Shown: positions 11,205 to 24,279 of the stretch, piece after piece
Position numbering within the stretch: position 1 is the stretch's first letter
Layout of the letters: each line of letters begins with the position of its first letter
NCBI RefSeq assembly: GCF_963576545.1
Contig: NC_083639.1
Span: 20,551,118-20,615,117 of the forward strand
Reading direction: 5' to 3'
DNA from: Limanda limanda
Taxonomy: Eukaryota > Chordata > Actinopteri > Pleuronectiformes > Pleuronectidae
Length of the DNA: 64,000 bases
Position numbers and translations under genes: made by a program
The notes under the pieces: generated by a model
Database searches by the model: none
The model's input: only the letters and a program-made list of their open reading frames with translations
What the model was told of the DNA's origin: nothing

Positions 11205-11600
11205 GAGCAGAGTTTTCATTTCACAAACGCAGCCGAGCAGGAGATTCTCATGTCAGATGCGTTCAAGACAACGGGAACATCTCTGCAGGGTTCAGGTGCA
11301 GCATGTCGGAGGCAGAACATTATGTATTGTAAAATCACATGTTTTTGTTGACAGCACATCAACACATTGCCAGTGTGTATCGTCTAAGGCTCTCTTGTTT
11401 TCCCAACATGTCTTGTACATGTGTTGCTCATCTATTATTTTCCTGAGATATGTGTGCTGTAAAGCCTCCAAACAATATCGTGCTGCATTCTCAAATGGGC
11501 TCATTCGGACGTAATCCAGAGTTTTTACTGGAAGGAGAAACTCCCTCAGCCTCTGAGTCAGATGTTTGTGTTCTCACAACAGCTTTAGTGGAGTGATTTG
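11205..11600 (+). repeat. Long fish repeat, copy A of 3
   Basis: Shares ordered phrases with copies at about 40390-41830 and 53190-53615: 'gcaggagattctcatgtcag', 'atcacatgtttttgttgaca' followed by GCACATCAACAC, then 'tctcaaatgggctcattcgg' and 'ggagaaactccctcagcctc'. Unit length is at least 400 bp, and all three copies run in the same direction. No open frame is shared among the copies, so it looks non-coding. The class is unknown to me. Confidence 0.65.
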
Positions 11601-14600
11601 ACCACATAAGAGATAAGTGTTGAAGTGCTCAGTCTGCAGCTTCTTTTAAGGACTAAATGTCTGCTCATGTTCTATGTATACAGTGTCAAAAACCCAAATG
11701 CTCAACTCAAAGGATCTCGTCAACTGCTTCAAACGTACCACGTAGTTTAAAAATAGTTCAAAGTAGCTCGGTTTCAGTGTCAGTCAGTTACACATCCTTA
11801 AGTAAAGTTACATAAGTAAATATTTAGATCTTTGTAGAAATCATTTTTGTGCACTTTTGAACTGTTTGTCTGCATCTGTCCTCAGGGTTCTGATTGGACT
11901 GGATCATCATGAAGCTCTGGTATCAACTGAAAGTACTTCCACCTTACAGATAAGAGTACACAACGCACACACACATATATAATTTTAGTATAGTTATTCA
12001 TACTTCGCCTGGAGGACTGAGAGCCTTCACAGTCCTCCGGGACTTTTTCTTCTTCTCTGCTTCACTTTCTTTTGTTCTCTCCTTCATCTGAACAATCCAT
12101 TTTCTCCACACTGACTGAAAATGATGCGCATAAGTGTGTGTGACCTCTCGTGTGAAGCAGCCAGAGATCATATCACCGATTACCAGCAGGCGGGAAGCTG
12201 ATGGTTTACAGCTCTGAGAGACTGGAGCTGCTCTGTGTTGTTTTCACTTTGATTTACCATTTTTAGTTTGCATATTATCACTACCCTGAGACTTGGGGCC
12301 AATTAGCCAGCCAGGCAACTGGAAGTTCTCCCAGTGCTCCCTCTGGCCAGGCCAGACCTACTGCACATACAAGCAGCCGGAATAAGGATCCTTCCCACCA
12401 GGGTGTTTGGACTCATTCTTTGGAACAAGTTGAGAAGATCAGACATCTGAAAGAGCTCAGAGTATTATAGCTAAGAAAAGTTTAAGGGACAGATTTACTA
12501 CTTCAAGCCGATCTCAGATTACACTCAGAGCCACGAAAAATCTGCATGCATGTGGAGCTGGTTACACATGTCAATTACTGTACATGGTGAGAGAATAACA
12601 CTGAAAAAAAGGTACTCAGCCTTTTTCGTTTTATTTTAGGTTCCTTTAGATTTTCATACTAATATTTCTTTCCATATTTGCTTTTACTGTCCATATGCCA
12701 AAAGTTGATAACATTTTTGATATATTCATGTTTGAAAGTTTCCTTCGATTATTAATGTGAACTCCAAACAAAGCTTGGTGAATGATTTTCAGTCAACTAT
12801 TTTGGCCTGGGGTTTCGCCTGTTATACTACTTAGTACTTACAGTACATGCTTACCTGATGGCTTCTTGGTTTTGTTGCCTGTTGCTGGAGACAAAAACAC
12901 AGACTTGGTTAATTTTTATCCCCAAGTCATATCCGGAATCCTCCCGGACCTGTTAGCTTGTGTCCCATGACCCGATCCATCACCTGTGATTAAACACACA
13001 TCTTACATACACAGTCAATCACATAGAATGGGTGATGTCCTACTTTTCCACCTGTTTAGGTGGTTCAGTTGTGTTTTTGGAAAAGTATCTCTGAATTGTC
13101 GCAGCACCCGTCAGTGTGTTCCCTCAGTCACAGGTTGTGGATATCAACAGCTAATACATTGTGGCACTTTTTACGAGCATGAGAACCACTGGCTATTTCT
13201 GTATTTATGTGAGCCATGACCAATATGATGTAGTAACTAGCTCAGTTTCTATAAAGACAGTTATCTGAATGGAAGTGAAGTTGTCAAATGTGTTGTCCTA
13301 GGCTTTCACAATAAAACAAATCCTTGCAGATGACTGTGCTTGATATAGGCTAATTTCGTTGTTAAACATTATGGACAAAGGAAGGAGACCGCACCTCACA
13401 AGTCCGAGAGTGACTCAAAGATTTCCATCGACAGCAAGTATGAACAATATACCCTCTGCTCTCACAAGATATTGCTTCCTAAACAGGTAAACATGTATAC
13501 ACATTTCTCCTCCTCTCTCTGGGCTTATGAATTGATGTTTCTTTGGTGTGATGGAGGATATGAGGTGAGATGGAATGAGAATTGAAAGGTATCCAAGTAT
13601 ACGCAATGATTGGAGATTATAAATTAATAAAAATCCGATCACTTAAACCCTCTCATCTTGGCTACCTTACACACTAGGTTTGAAATTATTAAACAAATTA
13701 AATCTGTTGACACAGTTAAAAAAAACTTGTATAGGTTGCATATGACACAGAATTTAAACCAAACTGCACAAATTCTAGATTTGAGTACCGAATGAATAAG
13801 GGTATTACTGCTTGCTGCCATATAACGGAAAACAACACATTACAAAGCTTTCAAAGGCAACAAGTAAAATTTTATTTGGAAAAATATGATTTTGTACTTA
13901 CATTTATGCCCAAACATTTTTGGGAGAAACATGCAACATATTCTTAGTAGACAGATTGTAATGCATGTCACTTTATTTGGGTGACCTGCCAGAAGAAGTA
14001 ACTGGACACAATACATATCTATCAGTCAATATACTGACTGTAGCAGCAAAAAAAGCTATCACACGTAAATGGTTGAAACCTGACCCACCCACAGAAGATA
14101 ATAGTCCCCGAAATGGTTATAGTCATTCATGAGATGGAAAGATTAACTCTCCAATTAAGATTGAGAAAAGATCTGTAAATCACAAGATGGACAAAATGGA
14201 TGAAATACCTGTTGGAAGAGATAGTTGTTAGCGGCCTATGGCTTCTTATCCTTGCCGTTTAAAAGATGCCTTTCACCTTCCCCCTTTGTTGTGTGCCCAT
14301 CATTCATTAATTCATAATATGTAATACATAATGTTATTTGGACACTTTCAACTGTCAGTCTGCTTGGCTTATAGTTCTAGACTCTGCTGGTGTGTTTGTG
14401 TTGTATATAACAAAAAAACTAATGCAATTACAATTTAAATAACAGACAATCATTTTAATTTCTGATTTCTCTCCAGAAAAAATATCATACCTTCTCCTGC
14501 AGCGGGTCAGATGCATGACTGAGTTAAGACACTACAGAAGACAACCACTATTATCTGCATGTTTTCTGGATAGAAAAAAACTTCAACAATTAAATCCATA

Positions 14601-14609
14601 TTTGTATAT
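11601..14609. other. Unassigned stretch
   Basis: Mostly AT-rich single-copy-looking DNA. The one structured site is the hairpin at 12008-12041. Short open frames at 12782-13219 have no recognisable motif. Confidence 0.5.
12008..12041. other. 12-bp stem-loop followed by a T run
   Basis: Left arm CCTGGAGGACTG, 10-base loop, right arm CAGTCCTCCGGG. The arms pair over 12 positions with one T-G wobble. The plus strand continues GACTTTTTC. No promoter boxes are seen upstream, so an RNA gene is not claimed. Confidence 0.6.
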
Positions 14610-14760
14610 ACCATAGACTGAATATGAAAGTTAGACAACTCACCAGCCCCCAAAACCAAATCATTTTGATTTCCCCCTGGTGACTGGCTGCAATAAAGGT
14701 CACAAACCCCACATTTTTCACCTTATCAGCTGGGACAAGGACCAGAGTAAAGAGTCTAAG
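14610..14760 (+). repeat. Fish inverted-end repeat, copy 2 of 3 (CATAGACTG family)
   Basis: Starts at CCATAGACTGAATATGAAAG and contains 'gatttccccctggtgactgg' followed by CTGCAATAAAGGTCACAAACC. Opposite in direction to the copies at 2530-2668 and 48725-48870. The terminal CCATAGACTG is the family's end sequence. Confidence 0.6.
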
Positions 14761-16065
14761 TACATTTTTTTAATCAAAGATGATTTCTGTCATTTTAGGT
14801 AGTTCTTATCACAAGTGTTAAGTTTACCGGTAAATTTTGTTTTCATTTGTTATTTAATGCTATAATGATGAGGTGAACCTCATAATATAGCGTTGTTGGC
14901 TTAGAATTCATCCATGTCTAAAGCCAGTAATGATAGTAGAACCGATTGAAGCTCATGAAATGAATAATCAACTTTTCTCTGATTCCGGAAACATTTTTCA
15001 GAGCCACCTTTCCCATTTGTCCAAGACTCTGAAACAAACTTGCGTAATGCTTGTCTTGACATTATTTTTCATTTAGATGTCTCAGTCTGATTCAATAACA
15101 AGCCAGCTCTCTCTCTGTCTGTCTGTCTTTCTCTTTTTTTCTGGTGATATGTTGAGAGCTCTGATGGATGGGTGGTATGTATGAATGACTGTCTCTATTT
15201 ATTGAAGGTGGAGGACACAGACGCTGTGTTGTTGGGACAGGACTCAGACCATGACCCTTTGACCCTGCGTCACACACACACAAACACACACACACACACA
15301 CACAATTTCAGGTCGCTCCATAATGAGTGTGTCCCGGTCACAGCGACCCCTTTCACCTGATTGCTCACACACTGATGTAGACGCAAACACAGGCTGATCA
15401 GTCATCATGTGTTTGCTCCATGGAATGACTCAGAATGACTTTGATAAGTAAGCTGTAATGACTTCAGCCTATAGTGGAATAGTGTTTGGCCCAGTTTTTA
15501 GAAGAAGTTATTTTCTCATCATAGAGATAAGAACCAACTAATTTATAGTCTTGCCTCGTTTTTTCCTGGCAAAGAGTCAAATAAGCAGTTTTGAACCACT
15601 CACTTCAGTCCAAGACGTGTCAATCATTTTTTTGATTTGCACCAGCACTGTTCTTTTCACATCATCAGATCTGCTTTTCAATGTGTAGGATAAAACAACT
15701 TTTTATACCTGTATCAGTCCAGTGACATATGTAGAAGCCATATATTTCTACATTTAACAAAGGAAGCAAATATTGTCACACAATAGCAGCAATACAATAA
15801 AAATGTCAAAGTCAAATAGCCTCTGATATTGTTAAATATAAAATGTCATTTTAATGAGAAATTGCATAATCAAAGACAAAGTATTAAAGCGAAAATACAT
15901 TTAAGGTTACATAACCAACAGAGTCCTATAAGTGCTTAGAATTGTACAAACTTTACAGATGCAGCTTCATGACTTCTATATAACATCATCTGCTGCTAAG
16001 GAAAGGAATTGTTTTGTTGACTGCTGTGCCAAAGGTCAAGAATGAACATATGACATACAAACATG
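14761..16065. other. Unassigned stretch
   Basis: Holds a pyrimidine-rich CTCTGTCTGTCTTTCTC patch at 15107-15140 and the CA microsatellite at 15271-15304. Nothing else recognised. Confidence 0.5.
15271..15304. repeat. (CA)n microsatellite
   Basis: CA run with a single AA interruption. A TG-bearing open frame on the reverse strand is an artefact of it. Confidence 0.95.
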
Positions 16066-16099
16066 AAATGTCTCAACAACCATTGGATGTTGTTCTTTG

Positions 16100-16255
16100 A
16101 TGGTGGAAAAGATGTCAATATCATGTGAGACATGCTGATTATTTGGGATGACTGGGGTTCAGCATCTTGCTCAAGAACACCTTGACACAGTCTCCAGAAC
16201 AGCAGGGACATAGATCAATGACTAAACCTATCTCCTGAGATGTGCTACCTCATCA
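16100..16255 (+). repeat. Fish dispersed repeat, copy 1 of 2 (GGGGTTCAGTATCTTG family)
   Basis: Contains 'ggggttcagcatcttgctca' followed by AGAACACCTTGACAC, and ends near CCTATCTCCTGAGATGTGCTA. From memory the family reads ggggttcagtatcttgccca...aggacacttcg... and ends 'ctacctcctgagccacagcc'. A second copy is at 49125-49305. Confidence 0.5.
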
Positions 16256-16870
16256 GATGATGTATTTTTGGATAATCAAGTGTCCACCTTCTTACCTCTG
16301 GCTTTTCACTGATAGGCCTTGATCTCACAGCCATCTCTTTCACTGTGGGCCCAGATAGTCGCCTTTCCCTTCATCCTGAATTGCCTTGTTCTGCAACTCT
16401 GGACAGGTCTTGCACTATTTGTCGATGGGCCTCTACTCAAACTCCCTGCTGGAGTACCTCTGCTTTTGATGTGGCCACAAACCCGATAAGTCTACTTCAA
16501 CTTGTCTGAGCTTCACTTTCCAGCCATGTCTCCTCCACTGTATCTCCAGGACAGGTAATTAACCAATAACAGAACAAGGCCTGGTCTAAGGTTGGTTGAC
16601 GTGATTTCAGCTGGGAAAGCTCACTCTGGTCCACGTCCACCACTATGTGTGCCCTGCCTATTCAAGCAGTGTTTGGTCTTGATGTGGTGTTGTCTGACTT
16701 AACTCTCATCTTCTTGGACAAATGCTATTACCAGCCAGTGAGATGATGGGAAGGAAGGATGGTGACGCTCATCCACCAGGGTTCTTGCACTGCTCCAAGT
16801 CACTGTATCATTTTGATGTGCCGCCAGGCGTATGGACCTTGAGTGAAACTGGTGTTGTATCCCAATGGGA
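16256..16870. other. Unassigned stretch with higher GC
   Basis: Noticeably richer in G and C than its surroundings, free of microsatellites and free of long open frames on either strand. It could be a decayed retroelement or transposon interior, but no domain phrase can be read with confidence. Confidence 0.4.
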
Positions 16871-16879
16871 TGTAATTTG

Positions 16880-16960
16880 TTTTATGGAATGAAATGAAAT
16901 TTGGTACTGATATATGGTCCCCAAAGGATATGCTCGTATGAGGTTATCCCACTGTGAGCA
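16880..16960 (+). repeat. Fragment of the repeat seen at 145-385
   Basis: Contains 'gaaatttggtactgatatat' followed by GGTCCCCAAAGGAT, matching the 'aaatttggtacagacattcatggtccccagagg' part of the family as I remember it. Confidence 0.4.
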
Positions 16961-16961
16961 T

Positions 16962-18118
16962 GTAAGAATACTTGCATTTAGCTCAAAGGACTATTGCCCA
17001 TGCTAACAGTCTACTAGCATGGACGTGACATGGTCTTGTTTTTCTTCAAGTTATGAAAAAAATGTTTTGCTTTACGTGTAAAAAAAAAGAAGCATAAATA
17101 TGCAAATAAAAATTACTTCGACACGACTAACTTTTGTTAAGTAAATGGTTGTGATAATTTAACTTAACGATTTGTTAAGTAAATGGTGGTGATAATAAAC
17201 ACTCATATATTCATTTCCCAACGGCATCATTCATATAGACATAAACATATATGTAGATTAATTGACTTGCTCAGGAGTCACACAGCCAGAGTAAAAACGC
17301 ATATCAGTCATAGTAAAGAAGGTGCTGAGGAGCTTTAACATTCCTGCTGTTCTGTCAGGAACACTTATTAAAGTTATTGTAGAACATTTGGCAGTAAAAA
17401 AAGTTGGCAGTAGTGACACAAACAAGAAGTTGGCCCCATTACCATGAAGCTTTCAATCATGATCAACATTGCTCACTGGCTAGACAAGACCTCATTGTAC
17501 CTGTCTGCAAAGTACTCAGCTTGATTTGCTTCCCTAAAGTTGTTGAGCTACTTCAATAACTACTTCAGCTATTACTATTTTGCTTCAGAGATTTGGCAGA
17601 AGTGCTTGTAATATAGTTTTTCTGTCACTCATTCTGTCTTACATGAAGAAATAGCACTGAAAACTTAACTGGCTAAGAAACTAAATGTGTTGAATTCCTG
17701 ACGGTGTAAAATAGTGAATATGAAAGTAAATATCTGCACACAGGAAAGGTCAGCTGCAATCTTATTTGTCATCTCAATCCTGTCTTCCATCAGCCATGTC
17801 ACCACAATCATATTCTGCTGTTTCACTTTCACGTTTTATTTTTTTTGTCTTTATCACACTCCTTTATCTCCTGCACACTGTCACAAATCACTGCTGCTGG
17901 TGAAAAATATGTCAGCACGTTTGCATGCTCTGCGATAAAACCAAATTTCACCAGTCCAAGACAGTTAAAATCAAAAGTGTCAGTTGTATAAACAATTGCA
18001 CAATCAGGTCTGCTTAGAAAAAACAAATATGGGGTTTGGAGCAGGGCACATTTAATCTCTAGGCAGTTTTCTAAAGAACAACATCACAAGTAATGGTTAT
18101 TCTGTCTGATATTTGGAG
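16962..18118. other. Unassigned AT-rich stretch
   Basis: Only a small tandem duplication stands out: a 26-bp unit at 17133-17158 is repeated at 17171-17196 with one mismatch. Confidence 0.5.
17133..17196. repeat. Two-copy 38-bp tandem duplication
   Basis: The unit TTTGTTAAGTAAATGG..GTGATAAT occurs twice, 38 bp apart, with a single T to G difference. This indicates a fairly recent local duplication. Confidence 0.8.
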
Positions 18119-18292
18119 TTGGAGGCTCGGAGAAAGACACAACATACGAGACAGATCGTGAGCTGTCTGAGGAGAGTGAGACAGGCTGCAGGTCCCTCTA
18201 TAAACCCTCCTTTATGAGGATGCCGGGCACAACCTCGCTCCCCCAGGACCTCCTCATGAATGAACCACTCAGCTTTCCCCTCAGTTGGTTTG
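18119..18292 (+). other. Candidate coding exon, unidentified
   Basis: The plus strand is open from 18094 to a TGA at 18334-18336. The translation has a protein-like middle: GGSEKDTTYETDRELSEESE, then a basic-hydrophobic part with RSLYKPSFMRMPG, then SLPQDLLMNEPLSFPLSW. AG acceptors lie just before 18119 and 18125, and GGTGTGTG after 18292 could be a donor. GC content is higher than the flanks. I do not recognise the protein, and the TG-rich donor may be spurious. The alternative is a conserved non-coding patch or chance. Confidence 0.25.
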
Positions 18293-19895
18293 GTGTGTGT
18301 GGATATGTGTGTTTTGGGAGATTTGGACTAGTTTGAGTTCCTAGACATACTTGGTACAGTTGGATTTATATTTGTTCTGTTATTGTGAATAACATGGAAT
18401 CCCTGAATTCATGTGTCATACATCATTATCACGATAGTCCCGCTGTTTCTTTGCGTGCGTTGTACAGTATGTCCCCCAACACACACATACGCATACAAAC
18501 ACTCGTCCCACTGCCAAACAAACAAGCTGGTCAACAGTGGTATGCCAAGGTATTTACGCTAAACGGTGGGAATGAGATTCCGTCGCACCGCCTCATGTTC
18601 AGAAGCACATTCCACTGAGTCCCTCAGACTGAATCCCTTCAGTTCCATTTTAGTCCAATTTATCTTTTTCTCTTGTATGAACTGCTTGTAGGACATGTTT
18701 AGATTTAAAGGCAAGGGGATTTTATTTCTACAGCACATTGCATTTAAAATTAAAAGAACACAACACAGTGGTAGCCTTGTGCCAGGATGTTTGAGGGTTT
18801 TTTCCACTTGGTATATACTCTATATCTAACTATATAAAGAATTTATATTATTTCAAGGTTCACAGTATTTGGTTTGTACTATTACATATAAATGAGCCCG
18901 ATAGCAAAAATAACCATACAACAAAAGAAAACATAGAAACGCTTATTGTATCCCACATTATGAATAAGGGGCTACTGTGTAATGAATAGTATCACTCCAT
19001 TTATCATTTACTACTTAGTCAACACAAGAACAGTGAGGCTATTTAGAGATCAAAATTTGATTCAACATTAATAGCACCAACAGGCACAGCAGCATGTGTA
19101 ATTTACCCAAACTGCAGCAATAAGTCGCTCCATAAATTCCTCATTGCAGAAACCTGGAATAATGTTGACAGACCAACAAGCACTGAGTTCACTGTTTGAC
19201 TTTGATACATACATGAATCTGGCAAACATCCTTTGCATACGGGCAGTGTGGCACCTGCAGGAAGGGTCGATGCAGTATATGAGTCTGGTATCAACAGCAA
19301 CTGGGTTTGTATGGGTTTGTTATAGCAGTTCAGACTCCAACTTTAAGCCCCATTGTTAATTTGGTAACAAATTAAAGACATGTAGGCAGGAGAAGATGCA
19401 AGCTCTCGTGGGTGTATGTACTTATTTCTTTTCTGGAGACAGTACTTACTTAATTTAAACTTGATTCATACGGAACCTACAAAAACACCAATGAACAAGA
19501 TTAGCTTGTTTAATTTTGGCACCACTTCTACCACTTCTATTTTAGTAATCTCAGGGTATGTGTGTGCCAGGTGTTGTACTGTCAGGTGTCTAGCATTGTT
19601 TTCTTATCTTTCAGGCCTCTCGTAACATCCTTAGACCAGATTCAAAAAATAATTATAGATTAAAACAAAACCCATCACTATATAAGTAGTAGGTGGTTGC
19701 AGTTGGTGGTTTACTGGGGAACCAGAGGGTTGTGACTACATTAATTACATTACTCTCCTTAGAGGAAGTAGAGCCTCTATATACCTTGTGGAGGATGAGC
19801 CAGAACCAGACTAGTAGACATCCCTCAGAGCTCCAGGATGACGTCAGGTCGTTTATCAGTGAGAGTCAGGAAATAAGAAAGCCAGGCGCAGGATG

Positions 19896-19898
<3 letters not shown>
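18293..19898. other. Unassigned stretch
   Basis: AT-rich, with no recognised repeats. Open frames at 18385-18618 and 18559-18807 overlap on opposite strands and show no motif. Confidence 0.5.

Positions 19899-19990
<92 letters not shown>
19899..19990. repeat. Long (CA)n microsatellite
   Basis: About 45 CA units with two TACA interruptions near 19959-19965. One of the longest in the window, and the source of the THTH and CVCV frames on the two strands. Confidence 0.97.
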
Positions 19991-21559
19991 TAGCCAATAG
20001 CAATCCTCAAATGAGATGAATAAATCACCCCTTACTGTCGCTCTGTACTAGCAAGGGAGCCATTCATTATGATTTAGGGTTAGGAAGTGCGCTGAGCAGC
20101 CAACACAATACAATACATCCACAATATAATAACTTCTTGCAAAGAAAAAAAGAAAAGTTTGAATACAGAGGCAGCAGGTGGCTGTCTGGGATCTTGAGAA
20201 CAAGCGTGCAGTGAATGTTAGTGGGTAATGTCATCTTCAAATCTATTTTCCTCAACAATAGAAACAAATGCTGTGAATGATGGGTTCAATTTGATCTGGT
20301 ACAAACCTTTACATTGGAGTCATCAATTGTCATTAATCAGTTTGAGGCATGGTGTGAATAACCATGTATGAACTATTTAAGCCGTGAAGGAACTTTTTAA
20401 AAGAAACTACAAGGTTCTTGCTGTCGGTTGTTTAACTGCATTTCCACTGCGGTCAAAAGACCAGGGGGGTTTATGCAAATTATTCTGGTGACATAATGAC
20501 AATAAGGTGTTCAGCATCAGGGTACCGTTATACATTTCGAAATGTATTTGTAGAGCAGAGGCACAGTGGACTAAAGGTGTATGCACCAAACAGCAATGGA
20601 AAATATCTTTCCTCTGAATCCGAGCTGGAAGGGCTACATAAACAAGTAGCATTCAAAAATCTGACAAACATGTCCATTCCATACAATGATCAGCCAGGTA
20701 TGTGGCAATCACTTCTAGCATCTGCGTGTGGGTCTGAAGGCCTTTGAGAAGAGACGCTTTCCCCCCTTTTCTACAACAATAGCCTTTTGAAATAGCTTTA
20801 AGTTTGGCTATTCATTCTCCCATCACCTGCCGACATTATCCTTTTCTTTTTAGGCATTGCTGACCTTTAAAAGAAGGAATGCCTTATCACTTATCAATGT
20901 GAATCACTGATTTACCATTTTCCATTTAACTGTACGGCATCATACATGAAAGTTTGAAAAAGTTATTCGGGCTCAGTCCAATTAGCTTTACATCAAAAGC
21001 TAACAGGGTAGACCATGAGCGGTTTACAATGATTATGAATTATGTGGGTGTCTAATTAAGGCAAGGTTGACAGCAAATGATGGAGAGTAAGGTTGGTGGT
21101 GGTCAAACAGAAATCAATTTAAGACACGTCTCTGAAATGTTGACTGCTCATAACGCTGCTGTTTACAAGCTCAGTTAAACACACACACACTGAGAAGGTG
21201 ATCACTGAAATAACTCCGTGCTGACTGAATGTGTTTCAAATCAAAATTATCCAGGATTGAAGATTGACACACTAGGATTAAAACCGACATGACATTTCAG
21301 TTAATCAGCAGTGAAACACACATTAACACACACACACGAACACGGGGAACACACAGACACACACAGAGCTCACTTTAATGTTAATATACTGTCTCAGTCT
21401 GGTTTCTATGAACTATAACTGTGTGTGTTTGTGTGGTCCAGGGATAACATATGTTGTGGGCACCTACATCCGTTTACACAATGACATTATAGGGACTTAG
21501 CAGCCCTTTAAGGTGAAGCACTATCCAGGATAAGCTTTGGTTTAGGTTCAGGGTTTTGT
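19991..21559. other. Unassigned stretch
   Basis: Plain sequence with two small impure CA patches (21179-21190 and 21330-21365). Nothing coding recognised. Confidence 0.5.
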
Positions 21560-21818
21560 TTGTGCATCTATCTTAGTGAGGACACTCATTGGCATAGTAC
21601 ATTCCCTAGCACCTCACCCTAACCTTAACCATCAAAACTAAATGCCTAACCCTTACCCTAACCGAAACCTTTTTCTAACCCTAACCTAAAAACCTCTCTC
21701 TTCAGTCTTAACCCTGAAACAGACCATTAAAGGTGGGTCAGAAAGTGAGGACCACCCAACATTTCCTCACTCTGTAGGTTGTAGTCACAACATTGTCCCC
21801 ACAAAGATATTTGTACAA
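21560..21818. mobile_element. Inverted-end element with CCCTAA-rich interior, copy 1
   Basis: Left end (21560-21584) is TTGTGCATCTATCTTAGTGA plus GGACA. The reverse complement of the right end (21794-21818) is TTGTACAAATATCTTTGTGG plus GGACA, so the two ends are imperfect 25-bp inverted repeats. The interior is rich in CCCTAACC-type motifs, and CA microsatellite follows the right end. A second copy at 46449-46730 has the same ends and interior order. There is no coding capacity, so it would have to be a non-autonomous element moved by another element's enzyme. The family is common in fish as I remember it. Confidence 0.7.
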
Positions 21819-21926
21819 GTACACACACACTGACCACAATACATTGTCAGAGCAGCATCAGTCAAATTAACACTGAGCTGCTGAAAACAACCCATGTTTC
21901 CACGCTGCCTTCTTTTCTGTCTCTTT

Positions 21927-21929
<3 letters not shown>

Positions 21930-21973
<44 letters not shown>
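21930..21973. repeat. (CA)22 microsatellite
   Basis: Uninterrupted CA run. Confidence 0.97.
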
Positions 21974-21975
<2 letters not shown>

Positions 21976-22380
21976 CCTATCTCTCTCTTTATGTTAAATT
22001 GATGAACTTACAATTACAATTCCCATCATTGCTGGTATAATCATTGAATCTCTGGTACTTTTTGGTCACCGTTGACATCAGCAGAGCTCTGTCTCAGTTC
22101 ATTGTCAGAGATCTGGTATAGATCCTCGTGGAGTTTCCCAATAAGCCTGTTTCATTCTCTCTGTTTTACTGTCTGTTAACAGCAGATACAACCAAATAGT
22201 TTAGCATTGGATTGTCTGTCAGTGCATGGAAAACAAAACAATGAAAAGGTTTGTTTTGCAGAGGATCAACAAATATGTGGTTTGGATGGGACTCTATCAA
22301 AAGGAGATTACTGTGAACCCTGTTGACTCAGGTTTCCCCCTGAACCCCACCTCACTCTTGGTATGGATATAATTGGTTAA

Positions 22381-22397
22381 TGATTGATTGATTGATT
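22381..22397. repeat. (TGAT)4 microsatellite
   Basis: Four tandem TGAT units. Confidence 0.8.
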
Positions 22398-22658
22398 ATT
22401 TAAACATGTCCCTCTCTGGCTTGACATGCAGAGTAAACAACCCAACGTACATACTCATTTCATTGTGTTGTATTTTTAAATTCATACGTTGAATGTTTAT
22501 TTAGTTTATTACTACTAACTTTTCGTTGTACAGCAGTTATTAGTAGGAGTATATAGATATAAACTCTTCTACTGTTTAATGTATGGCGGGTTCTAGGCTG
22601 TGATTGGTCTAATTCCCAAAAATGTGTACATACAAAAAAACATAATATACATACTTTC

Positions 22659-22745
22659 ATCCATTATCTAAACGCTTATATTTTTAGGGTCCAAGGGAGT
22701 GTTGGAGCCAATTTCAGCTGAAATTAGGTGAAATACCCCTGCCAA
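22659..22745. repeat. Fish dispersed repeat fragment
   Basis: Contains 'catccattatctaaacgctt' followed by 'ggagccaatttcagctgaaa'. It matches the well-known phrase pair 'ccattatccataccgctt ... ggagccaatcccagctgaca'. Probably the same family as 4205-4310. Confidence 0.5.
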
Positions 22746-23626
22746 ATCAATGTTCTTACTGTGAAGGGCTACCCACCATTCCACCATGCCATGCTGAACA
22801 CTAAAGAACACAGTATGCTCTCATTCGTTTGAATACAACCAGCACAGTCTGATCTCAGATAGTAGAATCAATGTGGAATTAATGTGTCAATCAGAGACAA
22901 GACAACTTTATTTTTAGGACTTTGCAGGTCCATAAACAGTTTAACACAGACGGTGTGGTGTTGAATCTAAAATATAACAGACATTTTCTTTTTGCTTGGT
23001 TTTCCACTATTTTCACATGGTAGTTGCTAACTTATCCTTCCTCTCTACCGTGTTATGCCAGGATGTGGGGTTTCTTTCCCATCATCATTCAAGGGCATGG
23101 TGTTTCATTTGGAGAGCAGTACAACATGTGATAGGTGACTGAACTAATGAACGGCTCATGGCTTATAGAGGACTGTTGGTTAACTGGGGATGATTTTATA
23201 ATTACATCATATCTTTGGAAAACAATATGTATCTTGTGTTTCTTAGACAAAGTTATACTTGGCAGTGCAGCTGTAGGTGACGTTTTAAAAAAAAAATCTT
23301 AATTCCAAAGCGTGGTCTGTCATGTTCGAGAGCATAATTTCTTCCTTTCACGTTCAGATTTCTGCTCCTCTCCCTCAAACAGCTCCTTCTCATGTGCAAA
23401 ATTGCTCTGCTCGATTCAAAAGAGCTTCTCTGCACTAAGATACAAGCTGAACAAGTGTTCTGTTTCAGTTTGTCTCCTTCTTCTTATGCACAGGCTGCTT
23501 CTGCACACTTGTGACACATCCGTGCACAGATTACTATTCACTCTCCCTTTTGAGAAACAGTAATTGCACATAAAGGTCACTGTAAGAGGAAAATAAACAT
23601 GGCACTTGCCATGTGCCACTAACAGT

Positions 23627-24238
23627 AGGGGGGAACGGGGTAAGATGAGCCTCTTTTTCCATTTGACGATTTTATTGCAAAACAGACGTGTATTTGTTTC
23701 AAACAATATATACTATATATACCTCAGGTTGTTGTGTTCCCATGGAAATTAAAAAAGTTATCTAATTATTATGGTTTCAGAACAATGACCCATCCAATAA
23801 GTAACCTTTTTTGCACAACTTACCCCAAGGTGGGGTAAAATGATCATAGTGATGGGGTAAATTGAGTCTTCTGTGGGTAAATGGTGCCACTATTAAAAAC
23901 AAATGTTAAAATGACACAAAATCCATGCCATCAATTTAACAAAGGCAAAAAAGTATTCTTTAAGTAAAACCATTTATTTGTTTACTGTTGTTCAACATGT
24001 TACTTAAACATTTTAGGGAAGGATTAAAGTGTGATCTTTGTGTGCCAGCAACAGAAAGAATGTGTACTTGTACTTTTGTGTACGTACAGCATGTTTGTTT
24101 GACTTAAACTTAACATTAATAAACAAGGTATTTATAACATTAACATTGCAACACGTGTAACAATGATTAAACATCACAATTAACTTAACAGTGAAACAGA
24201 AAGAGTTTGTGTACGTGTACAAATGCATGTCTATGTGT

Positions 24239-24279
<41 letters not shown>

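Larger units (their letters stand above)
21974..23626. other. Mostly unassigned stretch
   Basis: Holds a short (TGAT)n at 22381-22397 and a repeat fragment at 22659-22745. The remainder shows nothing recognisable. Confidence 0.5.
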
